From CAZZEX01 sp964653285 (GTDB lineage Bacteria; Chloroflexota; Anaerolineae; B4-G1): a stretch of DNA of 64,000 nucleotides. Both the position numbers and the translations under genes were made by a program. Below, piece by piece: positions 59,222 through 64,000 of this stretch. How positions within the stretch are numbered: the first letter of the stretch is position 1; every line of letters starts with the position of its first letter. The notes under the pieces are model-generated. The model did no database searches, was not told the origin of the DNA, and saw only the letters and a program-made list of their open reading frames with translations. The stretch spans positions 1 through 64,000 of the forward strand of contig CAZZEX010000012.1 of the NCBI GenBank assembly GCA_964653285.1, in the 5' to 3' direction.

Positions 59222-60712
59222 CTATGGGTTATACTCCAAATAGAAGGGGCTGCCGCCCACCTGGATAGTGATGCGACCGTCGGCCACGCCGTCGTCCCCA
59301 TCGTTGTGCCACGCCTCATTCCCAAACTTGTCCACCACCCGCAACGTCTGGGCCGGCACGATCAACGGCAGTGAGGGATCATCGTCAGGATTGTAGCGCG
59401 TGTCATCCTCCGTCCAGACCACATCCAGCCGCTGCCCACACACCTGGAACACATACCCTTCAATCTGCCCGGAACCGGTCTCCGCCAGCGTGAGCGGGCG
59501 CTGATAAGACGCCCTGGCCAACATAGCGGTCATTCTCTGGAAGGCCCAGTAGGAGGACTTGGGCTGCAGGTCGCTGTCCAGAAGGCCAGGCAGGATCGGA
59601 TCGTTCCCGTCGCGCATTTCGTACCACACGATGACCTCCAGCCCCGCCGCCATGCCACGGACGTACCCTTTGACAACGTAGCGACTCTGCAACTCGGCGC
59701 TGCCCCAGGCAGCGCCGCTGGCCCAGGTGGTCTCAGTGCACATAAGGGGCACGTCCGTGAAGCCGTACGCCGCCAGTCTCTGCCGCACGTAGTTGGCTTT
59801 ACCAATGATATACCGGCCGCAGGATTCCCAATCGAGATATTGCTGAGGGTAGTAGTGAAAGTTCATCACATCGAAGCAATCCCGTCCCTGGCAGGCTGCC
59901 AGAACGTCATCGAGGAATTGACGGTCGAAGGGGCCGGGATACTCCTCATCATCGAACCAATCCAGGGCAAGCCCGCCGAAGACCAGATTGGCCTGGGGGC
60001 TGGCCGCCTTGACCACCGGGTACAGCGCCTGGAGCAACGCCGCGTACCCTGCCCCGTTGTGTCCCCAGTAGCCCCACCCCCCAAGCAAGGCATGGCCGAC
60101 GTCGGCGTTGTCCGGTTCGTTGTAGAGTTCGAAGTACCGCACCCAGGGCGAACCGGGAGCGTCGTCCACGCCGTCGCCGTCATACCGCTCCACCAGAACC
60201 CCGACGAACTCAGCCAGGTCAGCCGTATCCGTCACCGGGCCCATCGGGTAGGCCGCTGCCCAGGATGGCTGGCCCCCGATGGTCAGGATCAACTCGATAT
60301 CTTCCTGCGCAGCGTTCGTCACCGACACGTCCAGACTGGACCAGTTGTAGTTCTCAGGAGTCGTGTTGGCTGGCTCGATGGATGCCCACGAGAGTGGCAC
60401 CCGAATCCAGCGTACCCCGGCATCAACCGCTCGGGAGAGACCGTTGCCGGCGTTCAGCGCGTCGTAGAACTGGACGCTGAAAGGGGGGATACGTGTGTCC
60501 CAGCAGCGGGACAAGAAAGGAAGGTAGACGGTGTAGGTCCCATTGGTTGGGGCCAGCACAGAGACTCGGAGCGTTTCCAGAGGGGGAGACGCAGGCAATG
60601 AATCCGCCTTCTGTGCCGAACCGGCAGACGACCTCAGGACAAGCACTGCCACCAACCCAATGACCACGGAAAAGATGACACGCCCAATCCTATTTGCAGA
60701 TGTGTTCTTCAC
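59222..60712 (-). CDS. Secreted clan A glycoside-hydrolase-like protein
   Basis: A 496-residue protein starting at GTG with AGGAGG upstream and a signal peptide (VIFSVVIGLVAVLVLRSSAGSA). TVYLPFLSR follows the signal. The TIM-barrel domain (about 90-440) has WIRVPLSWASIEPA, the acid/base candidate in YFELYNEPDNADVG and the nucleophile candidate in LMCTETTWASG, a GH39/GH5-like layout. It is similar in plan to the preceding gene but not close in sequence. Substrate unknown. Confidence 0.78.
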   Translation of the reverse strand: MKNTSANRIGRVIFSVVIGLVAVLVLRSSAGSAQKADSLPASPPLETLRVSVLAPTNGTYTVYLPFLSRCWDTRIPPFSVQFYDALNAGNGLSRAVDAGVRWIRVPLSWASIEPANTTPENYNWSSLDVSVTNAAQEDIELILTIGGQPSWAAAYPMGPVTDTADLAEFVGVLVERYDGDGVDDAPGSPWVRYFELYNEPDNADVGHALLGGWGYWGHNGAGYAALLQALYPVVKAASPQANLVFGGLALDWFDDEEYPGPFDRQFLDDVLAACQGRDCFDVMNFHYYPQQYLDWESCGRYIIGKANYVRQRLAAYGFTDVPLMCTETTWASGAAWGSAELQSRYVVKGYVRGMAAGLEVIVWYEMRDGNDPILPGLLDSDLQPKSSYWAFQRMTAMLARASYQRPLTLAETGSGQIEGYVFQVCGQRLDVVWTEDDTRYNPDDDPSLPLIVPAQTLRVVDKFGNEAWHNDGDDGVADGRITIQVGGSPFYLEYNP

Positions 60713-60739
60713 TTACCTCCTCCTCCTCCTACTCCTCGT

Positions 60740-61852
60740 CTAATAAGACCGCATGGCGACCGGGAAATAGACGCGATAGGGCCTTGAGGCAAGCACCCAT
60801 AAGTCTCCAGCGCTGTCCGTCGCAATGCCCGTGGGGGTCAGGCCCGCCAGCGGTAGTGGGTAATAGTCCCTCTGGGGATGGCCGCCGGGTATCAAGCGTC
60901 CTATCTGGCCTGCCTGCCACTGGGTAAACCAAAGATAGTCGTTGGCATCCGCCACAAGACTGGTGGGCAGGCTACCAGACGGCGCAAGGTCGTACGGGAT
61001 GACAATGGGGAATGTGCCGTATTCATAGTGGCTCACCCGGCTGCCGGCTCGCTCCGTGCCCCACACTCTACCGGAACCATCCAGCGCCAGTGCGTACGGC
61101 TCGTCTGGAATGTCGGGGGCAAAGCCATAGATTTGTATCCAACTGTCGGGCGGCGTAAAGCGGGTCACCAGGTCGTTAGCCGTCTGCGCGAAATAGACGC
61201 TCGTCCCAGCGGCCACGACGCCGTAAGGCCGGCCGCCGCTGAGAGAAGTGTGGAAATACTCCGTGACGGCGTAATCGGCGGTGGAGGTGATCACCAGGCG
61301 AGCAATCTGGTCTGCCATCATCTCAGTGAACCAGATACTTCCGTCAGGGGCGTAATCCAGGTCGGCCGGATAACTGCCCGCCGGCACTGCAAATTCGTCA
61401 ATCTGCCCCGTCGCCGGATCCAGCCGCCCGATGTAGTCTCCGCCTGCCGCCGTGAACCAGATGAAACCCCCGCCCGAAACCAGGTTCAAAGGCCGGCTAC
61501 CCACTGTCAGAGTGTATTCGTGGAATGTGCAGTCGTTAGTGTCGGTATACGTTAGTCTGCCAATTCGGTCCACTCCCAATTCAGTAAACCAGACATCCAG
61601 ATGACTCGTGCCAGCAACAACCGCCACATCCCAAGGATTGGCATTCTCGGTTGGGACGGTGAAGGTGAACACGAAAGATGAAGTGCCTGGATCGAACCGA
61701 TAGACGAAGGACTCACCCTCGGAATTGGTGATCAGAGGCATCGCTGCGCCAGCGCCTGCCGGCGCTTGACTTCCGAGGAGGAGCACAAGAGCGACAGACA
61801 CAGTGATGACACCAACCGCTATGAGCACGCACCGCCAACCACCAGCAGCCAT
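60740..61852 (-). CDS. Secreted beta-propeller (virginiamycin B lyase-like)
   Basis: A 370-residue exported protein; AAGGAGG lies nine bases before the ATG at 61852. After the signal peptide (CVLIAVGVITVSVALVLLLG) there are six or seven blades with repeated 'vWFTe…d.IgRl' units (DVWFTELGVDRIGRL, IWFTAAGGDYIGRLDP, IWFTEMMADQIARL, LWFTQWQAGQIGRL), the Vgb/SMP-30 propeller pattern. Many such proteins are non-enzymatic. It ends in VYFPVAMRSY. Confidence 0.82.
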   Translation of the reverse strand: MAAGGWRCVLIAVGVITVSVALVLLLGSQAPAGAGAAMPLITNSEGESFVYRFDPGTSSFVFTFTVPTENANPWDVAVVAGTSHLDVWFTELGVDRIGRLTYTDTNDCTFHEYTLTVGSRPLNLVSGGGFIWFTAAGGDYIGRLDPATGQIDEFAVPAGSYPADLDYAPDGSIWFTEMMADQIARLVITSTADYAVTEYFHTSLSGGRPYGVVAAGTSVYFAQTANDLVTRFTPPDSWIQIYGFAPDIPDEPYALALDGSGRVWGTERAGSRVSHYEYGTFPIVIPYDLAPSGSLPTSLVADANDYLWFTQWQAGQIGRLIPGGHPQRDYYPLPLAGLTPTGIATDSAGDLWVLASRPYRVYFPVAMRSY

Positions 61853-61991
61853 CACAATCATCCTCCTTGCTGCCGACCATCACCAGCACGCGCCATGGCA
61901 TCCTGTGCGAGCCTGGCCGTCAACCCACCCTCACCGGTGCAAAGTTCTACATTCGACCGGAAGCAGGCTGGCCCAGAGCGGCAACTCCCTC

Positions 61992-62342
61992 CTACACACA
62001 TCGTCGAACCACCACCAGGACGAGGAGACCGACTGCCACCAGCGCCACACCCAGGAGGAAGCGCATGCTCCATCCCCCAGTCTCCGGCAGCAACGGCTCC
62101 GCCGGCCCCCCGGCGGGGGTTGCCTCCACCGTGGCGGTGGGAGTGGGCGACGGTTGGTCCGGCGGTGGTTCTGTCGGCGGTGGTGGCGGCGGTGGCGGTT
62201 CCGTCGGTGGCGGCGGAGGAGTCCGCGTCGGCACCGTCTGCCGCGCCGGGCTCTGCCCCGGCGCGGCCCACAGGTCCGGCCCCACGGCTAACCCCACCAC
62301 CAGTATCCCCAACAGCACGAGCCAGAGCGCATTCCTTCTCAT
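61992..62342 (-). CDS. Small Pro-rich protein with an LPETG sorting signal
   Basis: A 116-residue protein: signal peptide (ALWLVLLGILVVGLAVG), a Pro/Thr/Glu-rich stalk from about residue 36 to 80, then LPETG at 85-89, a hydrophobic helix (FLLGVALVAVGLLVLVVV) and RRCV. This is the complete layout of a sortase substrate anchored to the cell wall. There is almost no globular domain, so it would be a stalk or spacer. No sortase gene is in the window. Confidence 0.75.
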   Translation of the reverse strand: MRRNALWLVLLGILVVGLAVGPDLWAAPGQSPARQTVPTRTPPPPPTEPPPPPPPPTEPPPDQPSPTPTATVEATPAGGPAEPLLPETGGWSMRFLLGVALVAVGLLVLVVVRRCV

Positions 62343-62469
62343 GACTCCCTCCCTAAATGAAGCCTAGAACTCCCGTGGGCCACCTGGGTCGCCAGATGGA
62401 CATTTTATCCGAATTTCAATTGTACCATGTCTGCCGAAAGTGTCCAGGTCGGTCGCGCGCCTGCGCACC

Positions 62470-64000
62470 CTATTCATAGGTCACCTCGACGATGGTGTCG
62501 GTGTCGAGTTCCAGCGCGAACGTCAGAGACTCCCCGTCAATCACGCGCGGGGGCGGTGTGGCTGCCAACAGTTGTGCACCGGGCGGGAGGGCAATCGTAA
62601 GCGACACCGGTGTGCCATCTGTGCCCGGCTGCTTCTGAACCAAGAGCGCATAGCGCCACTGTCCCTCACTCGAGTGGGCAACGCGTGGCAAGTCGTAATA
62701 GAAGCGTGTCTCTAACGCCTGTCCTCGCTCGACGACGAAGAACTGTGCAAAAACAGCCTTGTCCCCTTCGACCGGCAGCACCTCGGCCTCACCGGCAGCG
62801 GCCACTCCCCGGAGCAGATATTCGGCTGGCGTGGGATGACGAGACGCTATGTACAGATGACTGCCCTCCGGCACGTAGACACGGAGATAGTTCCAGTAGC
62901 AGCCCTCCATCAGGCTCTCGTAGGTCACCCTCTCCCCCTCAGTGTAAGTCGCGCGCTGGTGGCACACACTGCCGTTCCCTCGCCCAGTGTGTTGGTAGTC
63001 TACTGCCAGCACAGCCTGGGCACTGCCGTCCGCACGCAGTGCGACTTGATACTCCAGCGCCCGCTTGATGCGGGGGTTGACCTTGTTAAAGCCCAGACTG
63101 GCGTCAACCACCATGAGATAATCACCCTCAACCGGGCGCAAGGCACCGTCCCAACCCTGGGCATGCAGCCAGGAGGCCGCGGCTGGTTCCTGCAGGTAAA
63201 TCAGCAGGTAGCGCTCCTCCAGTATTTGCCACAGCGCCTGCATCAGCCTGAACCAATCTACCGTCTCCGGCTGCTGTCTGATCCGCTCCAGCACCGTCTG
63301 CGCCAACTCATCCATAAAGTCCTTGTGCGTGTCCGCCCACTCAGAGCTCACCCCCTCATCGGAGGGATTCCAGGCCTGGCGCACCATCCTGGCAAAACTC
63401 TCACCCGTGACGGGCTCATCCCACCTCTCCACCACGACCGGCCCCAGTGCCTCTACCAGGCGGGCCGCCCCCTGCAGGTCGAAGGCGATCACTCCATCCA
63501 ATTCGACCCCCTGGCCGTAGGTGTATAGTTCGGCCGCTTTCTGGGCTGAGGTGGGAAAGTCGGGGGACCAGTTCGCATCCCGGAACACCCACAGTTCCGC
63601 AAGCATGTACTTATACAAGGGGGCCGGAGGCTCATCATAGGGCTTGCTGAAATCGTCAACACAGTATGACTCGCGGAAAAAGAACTCGACGATATCACCG
63701 GCATCCACAGTCACACGGCCGGCCCCGGTGATAAAACCACCTGTGGGTCGCAGTTCATCGCTGTTTTGAGCCAACAGCAGGTAGGTTCGAGGGCCAGAGG
63801 CTCCTAACAAGTCCGGTGCCAGCAGCGCCGCTTCGACCCCGGCCCGAGCCAGTGGCAACGCGCGGTCCAGCGTCTTCACCAGGCGCGCCAGACGCGGGGA
63901 GAGTCGTGTCAAGTCCACTTCGGCCCGACGCTGCGCTGCACGCTCCACGAGCGCCTGGGCGGCCTCCAGTTGGGGCCGCGCATCCGCCAGCGTGTGCACA
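62470..64000 (-). CDS. DUF4012 protein, 5' end beyond the window
   Basis: At least 509 residues of a DUF4012 protein, with the N-terminus cut at the window edge. ASGPRTYLLLAQNSDELRPTGGFITGAGRV is the family hallmark, followed by DDFSKPYDEPPAPLYKYM, WVFRDANWSPDFPTSAQKAAELY and VDGVIAF-like DGVIAFDLQGAARLVEALGPV. The C-terminal part is beta-rich (VYVPEGSHLYIASRHP, LPPGAQLLAATPPP). DUF4012 proteins are large secreted or membrane-anchored proteins of Gram-positive and Chloroflexota surface loci, with unknown function. Confidence 0.88.
   Translation of the reverse strand, partial: VHTLADARPQLEAAQALVERAAQRRAEVDLTRLSPRLARLVKTLDRALPLARAGVEAALLAPDLLGASGPRTYLLLAQNSDELRPTGGFITGAGRVTVDAGDIVEFFFRESYCVDDFSKPYDEPPAPLYKYMLAELWVFRDANWSPDFPTSAQKAAELYTYGQGVELDGVIAFDLQGAARLVEALGPVVVERWDEPVTGESFARMVRQAWNPSDEGVSSEWADTHKDFMDELAQTVLERIRQQPETVDWFRLMQALWQILEERYLLIYLQEPAAASWLHAQGWDGALRPVEGDYLMVVDASLGFNKVNPRIKRALEYQVALRADGSAQAVLAVDYQHTGRGNGSVCHQRATYTEGERVTYESLMEGCYWNYLRVYVPEGSHLYIASRHPTPAEYLLRGVAAAGEAEVLPVEGDKAVFAQFFVVERGQALETRFYYDLPRVAHSSEGQWRYALLVQKQPGTDGTPVSLTIALPPGAQLLAATPPPRVIDGESLTFALELDTDTIVEVTYE

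Overview
The window is GC-rich bacterial DNA that most resembles a member of the phylum Chloroflexota (an Anaerolineae- or Caldilineae-like lineage). This assignment is an inference. It rests on an archaellum-type gene cluster in an otherwise bacterial chromosome (MurI, MurJ, XseA/XseB, tRNA-Lys, LysM and PilN/PilO-like proteins), many secreted proteins with Thr/Pro-rich linkers, a recurring Y/F-LP-hydrophobic motif in secreted proteins, a DUF4012 protein, and short palindromic repeats between genes.

Layout. 0-6.2 kb: a Yip1-like membrane protein and a MacB/LolD-type ABC module (ATPase, secreted TIG/CARDB protein, FtsX-type permease), interrupted by a BrnT-type toxin-antitoxin pair and a HEPN remnant. 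6.5-12 kb (minus strand): glutamate racemase coupled to a secreted CAP-domain protein, then a cohesin/dockerin/LysM surface-protein cluster. 12.2-28.8 kb (plus strand): a receiver-CpaE/MinD ATPase, an OmpR/PhoB-type response regulator, and a long motility-type locus: two archaellins, two ArlF/ArlG-like proteins, a pseudo-receiver, an HPt protein, a response regulator, a receiver-ArlH fusion, ArlI, ArlJ, a prepilin peptidase, and PilN-like and PilO-like proteins carrying extra wall-facing modules. 28.9-32.1 kb: tRNA-Lys, DUF456 protein, xseA, a pyruvate-kinase-C-terminal-like protein and xseB. 32.1-57.6 kb: a cell-surface polysaccharide locus (about ten glycosyltransferases, several methyltransferases, MurJ, rhamnose-type sugar nucleotide enzymes and a Wzt-type ABC ATPase without a visible permease). 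57.6-64 kb: secreted glycoside-hydrolase-like proteins, a beta-propeller, an LPETG-anchored small protein and a DUF4012 protein cut by the window end.

Main result. The 14.4-28.8 kb region encodes the core of an archaellum (ArlB, F, G, H, I, J and a peptidase) with bacterial additions. ArlH is fused to a receiver domain and sits beside an HPt protein, and PilN/PilO-like proteins with PPC, TPR and LysM modules end the operon. Promoters of its three transcription units, and the divergent cohesin/dockerin promoter, share direct repeats of a TGTAAC/TGAAAC-like hexamer spaced 11 bp (10-11 bp in the first) and placed 27-28 bp upstream of a -10 box. This is the geometry expected for an OmpR/PhoB-family regulator, and one is encoded at 13.6 kb. 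From memory, archaella have been reported in some Chloroflexota, so the machine type may not be new. The fusions, the phosphorelay wiring and the shared operator are the parts I would follow up.
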